From positions 36,605,180 through 36,662,526 of the forward strand of contig OX485808.1 in assembly GCA_950295325.1 (NCBI GenBank): a stretch of DNA of 57,347 nucleotides, written 5' to 3'. The notes under the pieces were generated by a model. It saw only the letters and a program-made list of their open reading frames with translations, did no database searches and had not been told where the DNA came from. This stretch comes from Polytrichum commune. Its lineage: Eukaryota > Streptophyta > Polytrichopsida > Polytrichales > Polytrichaceae. A program made the position numbers and the translations under genes. This document shows positions 33,336 to 44,090 of this stretch, piece by piece (positions within the stretch are counted from its first letter, which is position 1; every line of letters starts with the position of its first letter).

Positions 33336-33857
33336 CAGAACTGATGGGAGGGAAGAAAGTTATGATAGAGCTACAGGACATGTTAAATTCCTAAAACTGA
33401 TGAGAAGAAAGAAAGTTCTGATAGAAAAAACAGGACATGTTAATTTCCTAAAACTGATGGGAGGGAAGAAAGTTATGATAGAAAAAACAGGACATGTTAA
33501 TTTCCTAAAACTGATGGGAGGGAAGAAAATTCTGATAGAAAAAACATGACATGTTAATTTCCTAAAACTGATGGGAGGGAAGAAAGTTCTGATAGAAAAA
33601 ACAGGACGTGTTGATTTTCTAAAACTGATGACAGAGAAGAAAGTTCTGATAGAAAAAACAGGACATGTTTATTTCCTAAAACTGATGAGAGAGAAGAAAG
33701 TTCTGATAGAAAAAACAAGACATGTTAATTTCCTAAAACTGATGGGAGGGAAGAAAGTTCTGATAGAAAAAAACAGGACATGTTAATTTCCTAAAACTGA
33801 TGGGAGGGAAGAAAATTATGTGAGCAAAACAGGACCTGTTTAATACCTAAAACTGAT
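33336..33857. repeat. 57-bp minisatellite, about nine copies, in an intron
   Basis: The unit contains CATGTTAATTTCCTAAAACTG and GAAAGTTCTGATAGAAAAAA with a period of 57 bp. Since 57 is a multiple of three, one frame stays open over several units, but this is repeat sequence, not a gene. It lies in the first intron of the zinc-finger gene, and each unit carries a GTTCTG word that also recurs in neighbouring introns. Confidence 0.85.
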
Positions 33858-34161
33858 GCTTACCCCTTGAAAATTCTGAGAGAATTTAACATATTGTTGT
33901 GTATGCAAATATGTAACCAACAATACAGAAAAATGCTAAGGAAAAACAACACAACAAGTTCTGTGAAGGAGTGCTTAACCCTTCTTACCAGCCTTGTTTA
34001 CCATGTATGCTCAATTGGACGAATTTATGCCTCCCCAAGGACCTTATCAGGGCTTCATCTTCGAGGACATGCCAACCCACAGCAAGCGCCTCTGGAAGAA
34101 GTTTCGCCCCGTTCTTGTTCCTAGTCACTTTGGATGCTCCTGTTCCTTTAGGTGTCGCCAT

Positions 34162-35099
34162 TAAAGCGTTCGGGTATGGTGATTTCAATTGTGCACAAAA
34201 AACACAAAAAACTACACTTGAAAATGAGCAACCCCTAAACCTCACACGCTTTCATAATATGCTGGCATTAAATGTGCGATAAGGAAATGAAGATTTTGCA
34301 AATAAGCAAAACTGCAAACCCTAATAAAATTCAGTAGAATGTCGCTAATGAACCCGCTAATGAACTTGCTAATGTCGCTAATGAACGGCCGTGGACATAA
34401 ACTGCCGCAATAATAACTGCTGCTACAACAACAACCAGGAGCAGTTATTGGACACCAATCGATTAGCACTCAAAACCCTTGGAATGCCGCAAAAACCTTT
34501 CAAGTATCACTTGCAACCTCTTCGAATGTCACTAAAAACGCTTAGATTCTAACTAAGTCGACTCTATGAAATCCTGTCGACACTCGCCGAACACACACTA
34601 GCTCATAAATTTCGCACGTTCCTACTCAAAAGGAAATCAAGCAGTTCACGAATGAAACCCTCGCAGCCCTTCGCAATTTCTAATGAAAATGGTTCAACCT
34701 GTTGGTCTTCAACCCAATAACGTTCAAATGATACCTAATAACCCTAAACAATCACCTTTCAGTGAAATCACTACGTCATGATTGCTGCAGCTATCATTAA
34801 AGAGCATGGGCGTACGACATCCCTTGAGCAGGACAGCAGTCGCGTCGAACTGCTCTGTATAGGACTGCAGTCGCGTGGAACTACTATGTACAAGACAGCA
34901 GAACAGCAGTGCATCAATGGTCTGGAGGTGATATACACAGCACAGTAGTAGCGTGGAACGTTAAATAGGGAAAATGTTCCACTTGAAGAAGGTGTCAATG
35001 TCTCCCTTGTTCTATGTTGGAGATGAATTCGTGTTCGACAATGAAGCAGTGTCCATCTCCCACTATAATAAAATGCACTTGGTCTACGTTGGAGATGAC
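34162..35099. other. Upstream region of the zinc-finger gene and diverged flank
   Basis: No gene is seen. From 34340 to 34400 a short word (AATGAAC.. with GCTAATG) is repeated three times just upstream of the minus-strand start at 34161; this may be leader or promoter. From 34790 to 34960 words such as GCAGTCGCGTGGAAC recur, and these grade into the 24-bp array beginning near 35100. Confidence 0.4.
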
Positions 35100-36062
35100 T
35101 CCATGATCCACAACCAATAAGAATGCATGTTCCACAATAAATTATAACCCATGTTCCTAAACCAAAAAGAGTGCATGTTCCCAAAAAACCAAAGTTCATT
35201 TTCAACAATCAAGCAAAGTCCATGTTCCCAAAAAACCAAAGTTCATTTTCAACAATCAAGCAAAGTCCATGTTCCATAATAAAGCAGTGTCCATGTTCCA
35301 CAACCAATAACATTCATGTTGTATAATAAAGCAGTGTCCATGTTCCACAACCAATAACATCCATGTTCCACAATAAAGCAGTGTATATGTTCCACAACCA
35401 AGAACATCTATGTTCCACAATCAACCAGTGTCCATTTTCCACAACTAATAAGAGTGCATGTTCCACAACCAATAAGAGTGCATGTTCCACAACCAATAAG
35501 AGAGCATGTCCCACAATTAACCAGTGTCCATGGTCCACAATCAAGCAGTGTGCATGTTCCACAATAAATCAGTGTCCATGTTCCACAATCAAGCAGTGTC
35601 CATGTTCCACAATAAACCAGTGTCTATGTTCCACAATCAAGCAGTGTTCATGTTCAACAATCAAGCAGTGTGCATGTTCCACAATCAAGCAGTGTGCATG
35701 TTTCACAATCAAGCAGTGTGCATGTTCCACAATCAAGCAGTGTGCATGTTCCACAATCAAGCAGTGTGCATGTTCCACAATCAAGCAGTGTGCATGTTCC
35801 ACAATCAAGCAGTGTACATGTTCCACAATAAACCAGTATCCATGTTCCACAATAAACCAGTGTGCATGTTCCACAATAAACCAGTGTGCATGTTCCACAA
35901 TAAACCAGTGTGCATATTCCACAACCAAGAACATCCATGTTCCACAAAAAAACAGAGTCCATTTTTAACAATCTAGCAGAGACAATGTCCCACCACCAAT
36001 AAGAGAGCATGTCCCACAACCAAGAACATCCATGTTCCACAATCAAGCAGTGTCCATGTTCC
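35100..36062. repeat. 24-bp minisatellite array (CATGTTCCACAATCAAGCAG type)
   Basis: About forty units of 24 bp built on GTTCCACAATCAAGCAGTGT, most regular between 35560 and 35900 and more diverged at both ends. Since 24 is a multiple of three, several frames stay open on both strands and give spurious peptides of repeated eight-residue words. There are no unique spacers, so this is not a CRISPR array. It may be the subterminal repeat zone of the transposon whose terminus-like sequence lies at 36630-36661. Confidence 0.9.
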
Positions 36063-36084
36063 ACAAAAAAACAGAGTTCATTCT

Positions 36085-36540
36085 CAACAATTCTATGTTG
36101 TGCTATTTAATGTCCCTATGTTGTGCTATTTATTGTCCATATGTTGTGCTAATTAATGTCCCTATGTTGTGCTATTTAGTGTCCTTATGTTATGCACATC
36201 CATGTCCCTATGTTGTGCTATTTAATGTCCCTATGTTGTGCTATTTTGTGTCTCTATGTTGTGCTATTTTATGTCCCTATGTTGTGCACATCCATGTCCC
36301 TATGTTGTGCTATTTTATGTCCCTATGTTGTGCACATCCATGTCCCTATGTTATGCTATTTAATGTCCCTATGTTCTCCCTAGACAAGTTCAATTCAGTG
36401 TGTCTTGTATACTATGTCATGTATACGATGTCCTGTGTGGGATGCCCTGTATACGCAGTCATGTATCCGATGTACTGTATACGTTGTGATGTATACGTCG
36501 TACTATATCCGACGCCCTGTATACGCTGTAGAACTCCTGA
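36085..36540. repeat. 23-bp minisatellite followed by short TGTATACG repeats
   Basis: From 36085 to about 36380 a 23-bp unit (CTATGTTGTGCTATTTAATG plus TCC) is repeated about twelve times. From 36400 to 36540 words with TGTATACG/CTGTATACGCTGT recur. Three different tandem repeats thus lie side by side, and open frames across them are artefacts. Confidence 0.85.
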
Positions 36541-36629
36541 ACGCGCTGTCATCCATACGCGTCCGCGAATGACCGGCACGACCTGTCACCTCGTCGCCGG
36601 GCAGCCCTGCACATTTTCTGCAGGTGCCC

Positions 36630-36661
36630 CCTATAAGTTCGTGGGGGGGTACTTAATGTCC
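36630..36661. mobile_element. Terminus-like fragment related to the foldback element
   Basis: The stretch AAGTTCGTGGGGGGGTACTT followed by AATGTCCCCCC closely matches the right terminus of the foldback element at 43444-43474 (AAGTTCGTGAGGGGGGGAAC, TTAATGTCC). The sequence inward also has similar short blocks. It is probably the end of a related DNA element whose body includes the minisatellites. Immediately to its right begins a truncated LTR. The other terminus was not found in the window. Confidence 0.5.
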
Positions 36662-37044
36662 CCCCATTTGAGCAAGTCTCAAGGAAGTTATGCCTGTTTG
36701 AACCTTGGCAGTCCCGGGAATCACTCCCAGGCACTGCTGTACCAGGGCGATGTCCCGGGACAGCGCCCCACTCAAATGGCCATAACTCCTAGCTCACACC
36801 TCTGATTGAGGTGTTCTTGAGCTTTCTAGAATCACCACGCCATGAGCTACGTATAACTCATGGCCTTACCTTTGTGCCTCCTAATCTTCGTGGGTGGGAG
36901 GCGTTCCCAACGCCCGGGGCCCTCACCCACACTAGGATCACTTGGGCCCTCTCACCAACGGCGCCACAAGTCCCGGGTGTCACTCCGGGGTCCCCCTTGT
37001 GCCCATGGTGTTTCGGGCACTCCTCATGTAGAGCGTGCGCGACA
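36662..37044 (-). mobile_element. Truncated third copy of the LTR
   Basis: This matches roughly the last 385 bp of the solo LTR at 31520-31906 in the same orientation and ends with the same GTGCGCGACA. Its other side is cut at 36661 by the terminus-like fragment. Open frames in it correspond to those in the other LTR copies and are not genes. Confidence 0.85.
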
Positions 37045-40000
37045 ATTGAACATGCTCATGTCAAGATGTTAGTAAGCACACTTGAACGCCAAGTGTCATG
37101 AGTTGACACTTATGGTGAGGGTGTTAATCATCAACATAACCTAGGATATTATGCCTCAAAATACAGCAAGGGACACTAAATACCATAAAGAATGTAATAC
37201 ATTGATACATGCAATACAATTGCCTTTGGAAATAGGTTACCCCTTTACACATGCAAATTACATTGGGTGAGAACCATATTAAAAAACAACCTTGTAACTT
37301 TGTTTATTCATCTATATGGCACCCACATTAGAAATAAGTACTATTATATTAGATTAATGTGGTAGAAAATACTGAAAATAGTGTAGAATGTCGATATATT
37401 AGTGTGGGCCAACCTAATTGCAGATATCAGTGCACTAGACCACTTTGCTAACATTATCTGTTGTCTTCCCTGCACAAGATTTGCATGTGTGGTTGCATTT
37501 GACGGGGGTTTTAGAACTTTGGTTGTGGAGATCTTGTTGTTGTGAACCATAGCTATAAAAAGGGCGCTCTGTTGTATCCTTACTACACCTACACTAAAAT
37601 TGTCCTATTAGTACAGTGGGCTAGAGTAATTATCTATACCAATCACATTAGTTTTGAATCCATGCTATATCTCTAGTTTGAACTATGTGTAATTCAAAAA
37701 AATCACATTATGAACTCATTGTCCAACATTATTGACAAAAACAAAAGAAGAAGGAAAAAAAAAGTTGGGCACCGTTTAAAAATGACGTAAATGTAAGCCT
37801 AACTTCAAAGTTGAAGTCCCAACCACAAGTAGAGTGGATTTGTGGAAGTTTGAAATGGGCAGGGTAGCTCTGTCTAGTTTTGGTGGGTCCACATTATGAA
37901 AGAACGTGACCAATATTGGGAGCCACAAATTTTTATGTTGTTAAATTTACCAATTTAAAAATACAATTTGCCTCAGGATAGGCGGAAGCCCTTAAAATGG
38001 GCCCCAATTAGCCCACTCCTTCTTCAAGCCTTGGGGCTTCGTTGGCCTTGCACGGCCAAAGGCTCACCCCACTCATGCTCTTCTCTTTACACAACGAGGT
38101 AAGTTAAGGCAAGTAGGGCACACTTACTCGGATTTTTGCCACAAGATTACTCAGATGCTTCTCTCTCTTCTCTTTCTCTTTCTAAGTAATGCAATGCAGG
38201 GAGACTCAAATTCAGTTTGGTTAGCTGCAAATTTCGGCATCCAGGTAGCTCTTTGTGCCCAAATCTTATGTGGCAATTTGCCAAGCTTACGGAACAATTG
38301 AGAGACCTTGGGTAATGTTATCATAGCCCAAGACCGACACTCTCCCCCCCCCAAAAAAAATAGAAACTTATGTGTGGCCAATGATATGATCTTCTTTTTT
38401 TGATGGTATCACAAAACTTGAAGTGGCTTCAAAATAAAGGCCCCACACAATATGACACTTTCAGTTCAATATAATGTAGGTTCTTATAAATTCCATGAAA
38501 ATTTAAGATATCAATCATATATCAAATCAATCTATGGTTCCATAATAAAAGCAATTCATATTGTTCTTGAGTGCAAATCTTTTTTGTGTATGTATTGTTT
38601 TGTATTGTGGATTTCTAAAATTGCTCAAAGGCTAATCTACATTGCAATGAATTATTCGCCTTGCCTTTTGAGGCGGCCTTTGAAATGAGCCAAAGTTTGG
38701 CCTTAGTTGGACAACCAACTAGGATTGACCATGTGTGGAGGATAATCATAGGGCATAGCACTCTTTTGACAAGCTGCTTGTTAATTTATAATAAGCTCAT
38801 ACTACATGAAAATGACTCACCTCATCCTTTTAAAGTAATTGAAAGGTACAACAAGATATGCACAATCAAAAAATTACCAAATCAAATGGGTCATTCAATT
38901 GTTGTCACCAAGATAACACCCCTCAAACAATTATACCCTTGCCACACATGGTTCCTGGAAGTCACACTAAGTGTCAACCTTGGGGGTGCTTGCGATGATG
39001 CGTCTAAAGTATGTGGGTGTTACTCAGTTTGCTTTTCATGTTCTCCAACTTTTTCCAATGAGAGTTACTAGAAAAAAAACTTTGTCACAATAACAAATCA
39101 TTGATATAGCTTCAACAAAAATCAGATTGAAATTGGACCTCCCCTTAATACAGTTATGGTCATCGGAAGTGCATGTTTGTTGATTCTTTAACTAAATACG
39201 TTGTGAGATCCTTGCAATTGTGTTCATAGTGAGTAAGGAAAAGTTAATAAAGTTGGAAGACTTAACCTCCTAATATCCTCCTAAACATGCATCTTTTATG
39301 GTGTTTGTTCTTTGGTCTTCACCAAACTGTACACCCATCAAATATAAGGGTCCAATTATTAAGGAAAACAATCAAATAACATTGTACCTTAAGTCCTAAC
39401 TCATAAGGGTTTCCTCCATATTATAATACCAATATTCAAATTTATGCTCTATTCCATTATATTTGCCTATTTCTCTTATAGTAAGACATTAATACATACT
39501 ACACTAAATAGTCTTACTAATGTGGATATTGAATTAATGTGGAAATAATTAACGTGGGTTGCTCTAATTGTCTAAGCATGGTGGAAATAACGTAGGTCCA
39601 AGATATTAGGTCTTCCCATAATTCTTTATGAAGACTTCCAACCACAAGGATAGAGTGTCATGGCAAAAGTTCTAAGACCAAAAATATAGCATGAAATAAA
39701 ATAGTCACCCTTATCAATTTCTAAAATCAACTAACATGGTCCACATTGATTTTAAATTGAAGATCCGATGCCCATTTGATGTTAGTTGAAAAGCTATGTG
39801 GGGCCCATTAATTTAAACCAAAGATATGGTGTGGGTTGAAATTCAACATGGCCCACTTTGAGTGCATTATGAGTATTAATGTGGGTTCTAGAGAATTATT
39901 GTGGGCCACAGTAATAGGACTACTCAATGTAGTTCCTCCCTAGTTCCAACTCTAACTTTAAACAAACCCCTACATATTGAGTTTTATAAAATGTATACTT

Positions 40001-41257
40001 ACTTATTATATAAAATAATGAGTCTAACTCCTTAGTCTCCAAGATGGCCAATCCGAGTTTTTTTATGCAGAAATAGGTGTACTTGAGCTACATACTTTCA
40101 TGTTGAGCTAGTTGTGTATGATCTTATAATCTAAAACAATTCATCATTCATGTGCACTTCTTGAATTGCCTGAACACATATTGTAATTGAGCATTTATGT
40201 TCAAACAAAAAATAAGGGTTTTCTTCAAAGCTTGTATTTAAGCAAATATGGACACATTCATAAAACCTGGATTCTTTGGTTGCCTTAATTGTATGGGCAG
40301 ATCCATCAACACACTTTTACTATACTTGATTTCGTGGGAGATGTATGAATCCACTATAATTATCAGAATGCAATGCTATCAAAATATGATAGGAAATACC
40401 AAATATTTAATTTTTGATGTTAAATGGGTGCAAGCATATTAAAGTGGACAATTCTTGATCCTTGCAAAGGTTTAAGTGAAAGTGATTCAAAAGTATATTC
40501 TAGCTTTGACTTTTGTGAAAAATATCATAAAGTTTTTTTAAAAGCTCATTGTTTACAAAACCAAGCAATGTATGTTGTCAAAATCAATTAAAAAAATGCA
40601 CAAATTTTGGAATACAATGCAAGTGGTGTGCAAGTAGGTGTTGTTGAACAAGTCATTGTCTAATATCTATACAAACTATGATAAAACTACATAAAATAGT
40701 TAATTGTCTATATTTCATGATGCCTTTAAATTTATAATGAATTAAAAAAATATGAAACAAAATTCCAAGTTCAACATATTTAAGGTAATGAAATTTACAT
40801 CCAAACCCAAATTTAGCCATTTGCTTTTGAGCATTACTTTTAATGATAAGTTGGGAAGTTGGACTTAGTCCAATCTTACTTAAACAGTGGCTTCAACTCA
40901 TAGCATCTTCTCCACCTCTTAAATTCAAAATCAGGCTATAAAAGGTTTTCCACATTAACTTTTCTGGTGCACTACAACAATGAAAAATTGGGAAGTTGAG
41001 GTGATTTGCACTTCATAGGTGTTGGAAACTCGAGTCTAATACTAACGTGATTCATGCGTTGTAAGTGTGGGAGAGGTGGCCCTGAATTCCGTCTTCCAAA
41101 ACCAGTTGCGTCAAACATCATAATATAGCTTATGATGTTGAATGAAAAACATAGTTTTTGTTTTTCAGTAAAATAGTCAATACTAAACAATGTGATTGTA
41201 GGAACAGTATTCCCTTATTGCCAGTGCAACTTGCAGACAGAAACGTGTGCAGACAGT
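37045..41257. other. Long gene-free AT-rich stretch
   Basis: I find no protein family, RNA gene or intact element in about 4.2 kb. Short frames such as those near 38450 and 38660 lack any family likeness. A degenerate inverted-repeat pair near 39497/39934 is listed separately. At 40970 a CACTACAACAATG word resembles a CACTA-type end but has no partner. Confidence 0.45.
39497..39934. mobile_element. Possible old MITE
   Basis: The ends ACTACACTAAATAGTCTTAC and the inverse of ACTACATTGAGTAGTCCTAT face each other about 440 bp apart, agreeing at roughly four fifths of 28 positions. The interior is AT-rich and non-coding with repeated AATGTGGG words. Divergence of the ends means the call is weak. 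Confidence 0.3.
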
Positions 41258-41796
41258 CAGGGGCGGTTTACACTATGGACCATGAAGTCGTCCCACGTAA
41301 GAGGCCTATTTTGCGTGGGACGACTTCATGGGACGACTTCCATGGTCCGAGTTACTAAAATATTAGTTTTCATGGTTCATGGGCCCTTCACTAGGTGTAA
41401 ACCGAATGTGGACCATGAAGAATGACCATGCACCAAAAAGTGGAGGTGCTGCTTTTTTTAATAATAAAAAAGGAAGTTTTTGGAAAAAGTCAAGTTTAAT
41501 TAAGTCGGGAAAAAAAATCATTAAAAAAATCATTAAAACGGCATTTTTCTGACATGGGCCCTTGCTATTTTTCCCGGACCACCTCTTTTGCTTGTCCCAA
41601 CGGAAAACCCGTTGGACCATGGCAGTGGATAGAGTAGGCTTAAAAATATATATTTTGTGGACCTCAACCTCCGTGGTCACTCTGCCATTTTTTCCTTGGT
41701 GTAAACCCAAGTCGTCCCGGGACGACTTCAACGTCCAATCACATCGCTTAGACGGCCGTGGGACGATTTCATGGTCCATAGTGTAAACCGCCCCTG
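41258..41796. mobile_element. MITE-like element with 40-bp terminal inverted repeats
   Basis: The ends begin CAGGGGCGGTTTACACTATG and stay inversely identical for about 40 bp with one mismatch, continuing through GACCATGAAGTCGTCCCACG. A second inverted pair lies inside the left end, so single strands could fold strongly. The flanks share AGT at both sides, a possible 3-bp target duplication; no 8-bp duplication is present although CAGGGGCGG resembles hAT ends. The interior is non-coding. The class (PIF-, CACTA- or hAT-related) is open. Confidence 0.8.
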
Positions 41797-41836
41797 AGTG
41801 CAGGTAAACGTGTGCGTAGTTTGCGGCAATTTTTAG

Positions 41837-43474
41837 GGCAGACGTTAAGTCCCCCGACGAACTTTTCGGGGGAGGAATATTCGGGTAGGGGCAGGACCTG
41901 ACCGAAAACTGCTGCCTGTCCGCCCGACTTCGAGAAAACTATTGTCCTTGCATTCTTGAAGGCCACTTATCCACAAATCCCATATTGAGTGCACTTCATT
42001 TTCAAGGTCCCAAATCCAATATATATGTTCACTTCCATTAAGTAAATAAACAATTGATTGGATTTCATTTTCAAAGTAAAACCGCTAGATAAGTATGTAA
42101 TTAACTTGGAAGTCAAACATATAACAAAATCCTCATTAGCACTAAGGTTATAATTTTTGTGACTTACAATTGAAAGGGTCTTTGTCATTCTAAAATGGAA
42201 TTAAAATGATTTCTTTTTAAATTTTAAATTTTAAATATTTTATAGTTAATACATTCTACTATCACAAAGTTTTCATATGCATTTAAACTAGTTAAGTGTG
42301 ATTGAATGCAACTAAGTCTAATAAATTCTGATTAATCATGATTAATTCTAATTAAGCCCAATTAAATCAAAGTGCATGCTAACCAAAATAATTAAGCCTA
42401 ATTAATTATAGAATATACTTACTGGAATTAATCATGATTTAATGGAACTAACTCCAATATATATGTTCACTTCCATTGAGTAAATAAGCAATTAGCTGGA
42501 TTTCATTTTCAAAGTGAAACCGCCAATAAAGCATGTAATTAACTTGGAAGTCAAAAGTATTACAAAATCCTCATTAGCACTGAGGTTATAATTTTTGTGA
42601 CTTACCATTGAAAGGGACTTTGTCATTCTAAAATGAAACTAAAATTAATGATCTATTTTTTATATGTTCAAAAATTATAGTCTAGTTCATACCTTCTACT
42701 TTCATAAAGTATTCATATGCATTTAAATTAATTAAGTGTGATTGAATGTAACTAAGTCCAATTAATTCTAATTAATCCTAATTAATCCTAATTAAACCAG
42801 AAAATTTTCTTACCAAATTAATTAATCCTAATTAATTATATATTACATTTACTGGAGTTAGTTCCATTAAATCATGATTAATTCCAGTAAGTATATTTTA
42901 TAATTAATTAGGCTTAATTATTTTGGTTAGCATGCTCTCTGATTCAATTGGGCTGAATTAGAATTAATCAGGATTAATCAGAATTTATTAGACTTAGTTG
43001 CATTCAATCACACTTAACTAGTTTAAATGCGTATGAAATCTTTGTGATATTAGAAGGTATTAACTATAAAAAATAAAAAATAAAAAATAAATCATTTAGA
43101 ATGACAAAGACCCTTTCAATGGCAAGTCACAAAAATTATAACCTCGGTGCTAATGAGGATTTTGTTATATTTTTGACGTCCAAGTTAATTACATGCTTTA
43201 TTGGCGGTTTCACTTTGAAAATGAAATCCAATCAATTGCTTATTTACTCAATGGAAGTGAACATCTATATTGGATTTGGGACCTTGAAAATGAAGTGCAC
43301 TCATTATGGGATTTGTGGATAAGTGGCCTTCAAGAATGCAAGGACAAAGGTTTTTCGAAGTCGGGCGGGCGGGCAACATTTTTCAGTCAGGTCTAGAAAA
43401 TCTGACGGGCGGCTGCCCCTACCCGAATATTCCTCCCCCGAAAAGTTCGTGAGGGGGGGAACTTAATGTCCGCC
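41837..43474. mobile_element. Foldback (MULE-like) element with ~620-bp arms and 10-bp target duplication
   Basis: CAATTTTTAG occurs at 41827-41836 and again at 43475-43484, a perfect 10-bp target duplication, in the 9-11 bp range of MULEs. The element begins GGCAGACGTTAAGT and ends as the inverse of GGCGGACATTAAGT. The inverted arms reach from 41837 to about 42450 and from about 42855 to 43474. The 400-bp centre is itself a direct, diverged copy of part of the left arm (from TATATATGTTCACTTCCATT onward). It encodes no protein and must have been moved by a transposase from elsewhere. Small frames in the arms are mirror images and not genes. Confidence 0.88.
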
Positions 43475-43734
43475 CAATTTTTAGGGGTTGGTGGTAACCC
43501 TAAACTCTACACACTGCCTACATAATGCAAATATGGAGCGTAACTGTTGATAACTATTGAGCTTCATCTAATTCGGCTTGGGATCCGGGTCCCATTGTTG
43601 ACTTAGAGTGAGTTTTCATGTAGGGCGCTCGCCCACTAGATTCTAGAAAATCATGGATCGGAGGTGTTCTCATGTATTTAAGCGGCATTTGGCATCTGGA
43701 GACTGGAATCCAGTTTTGTCGATGGCGTGCAGTT

Positions 43735-44090
43735 TACCTCGCCATAGCCACAGTATTCTGTCGGCATCACTAAACTTGGTTGCCAGTGTGTCCTCTCGCC
43801 ATCGCCAAAGTACTTCGTCAGCATTGCTTAGCAGTGAGTGTGATCTCTCGCCATAGTCAAATTGCTTTGTCGGCATAACTTAGTAGTCGCCAGTGTGTTC
43901 TCTTGCCATAGCCAAAGTACTTCGTCGGCATTGCCTAGCAGTGAGTGTGATCTCTCGCTATAGTCAAAGTGCTTTGTGGGCATAACTTAGTAGTAGCCAG
44001 TGTGTTCTGTCGCCATAGTCAAAGCCCTTTGTCGGCATAACTTAGTAGTCGCCAGTGTGTTCTCTTGCCAAAACCAAAGTTTCCACCCGT
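43735..44090. repeat. Imperfect ~60-bp tandem repeat
   Basis: About six units share TCGCCATAGTCAAAG, CTTTGTCGGCATAAC and TTAGTAGTCGCCAGTGTGTT, with alternating variants (GCATTGCTTAGCAGTGAGTG). No coding function is evident. Confidence 0.7.

Larger units (their letters stand above)
30622..34161 (-). pseudogene. Zinc-finger / coiled-coil transposon gene with two nonsense codons and an LTR in an intron
   Basis: A long minus-strand exon, 33309-32005, begins after the acceptor TTTTGCAG. It encodes FASPDGTSRIFRC..., a BED-like finger (CIYCNES...VSYHRMFNLC), a Pro-rich linker, and a domain ending FGQWYLYGNNQ. In-frame TGA (32683-32685) and TAG (32083-32085) break it. It ends CAG|GTATTG in phase 0 and joins a coiled-coil exon, 30888-30622, in the right phase. 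The intron between is filled by a solo LTR. A probable first exon (34161-33989, starting MATPKGTG) ends at a strong donor CTG|GTAAGA, but its phase does not match the next exon, so an exon is missing or decayed. Probably a DNA-binding accessory protein of a transposon, now dead. Orientation and GTTCTGC-rich introns are like those of the protease gene at 22660-25607. Confidence 0.6.

Noticed and set aside
35100-36062. CRISPR-like look of the 24-bp array
   Set aside because: The units are contiguous without unique spacers and the genome is a plant; it is a minisatellite.
35363-36805. Open frames of 120-257 residues over the minisatellites and the LTR fragment
   Set aside because: They exist only because 24 and 3x23 bp are multiples of three; the peptides are pure repeat translation.
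40970-41000. CACTACAACAATG as another CACTA terminus
   Set aside because: No matching inverse end, target duplication or transposase gene was found near it.
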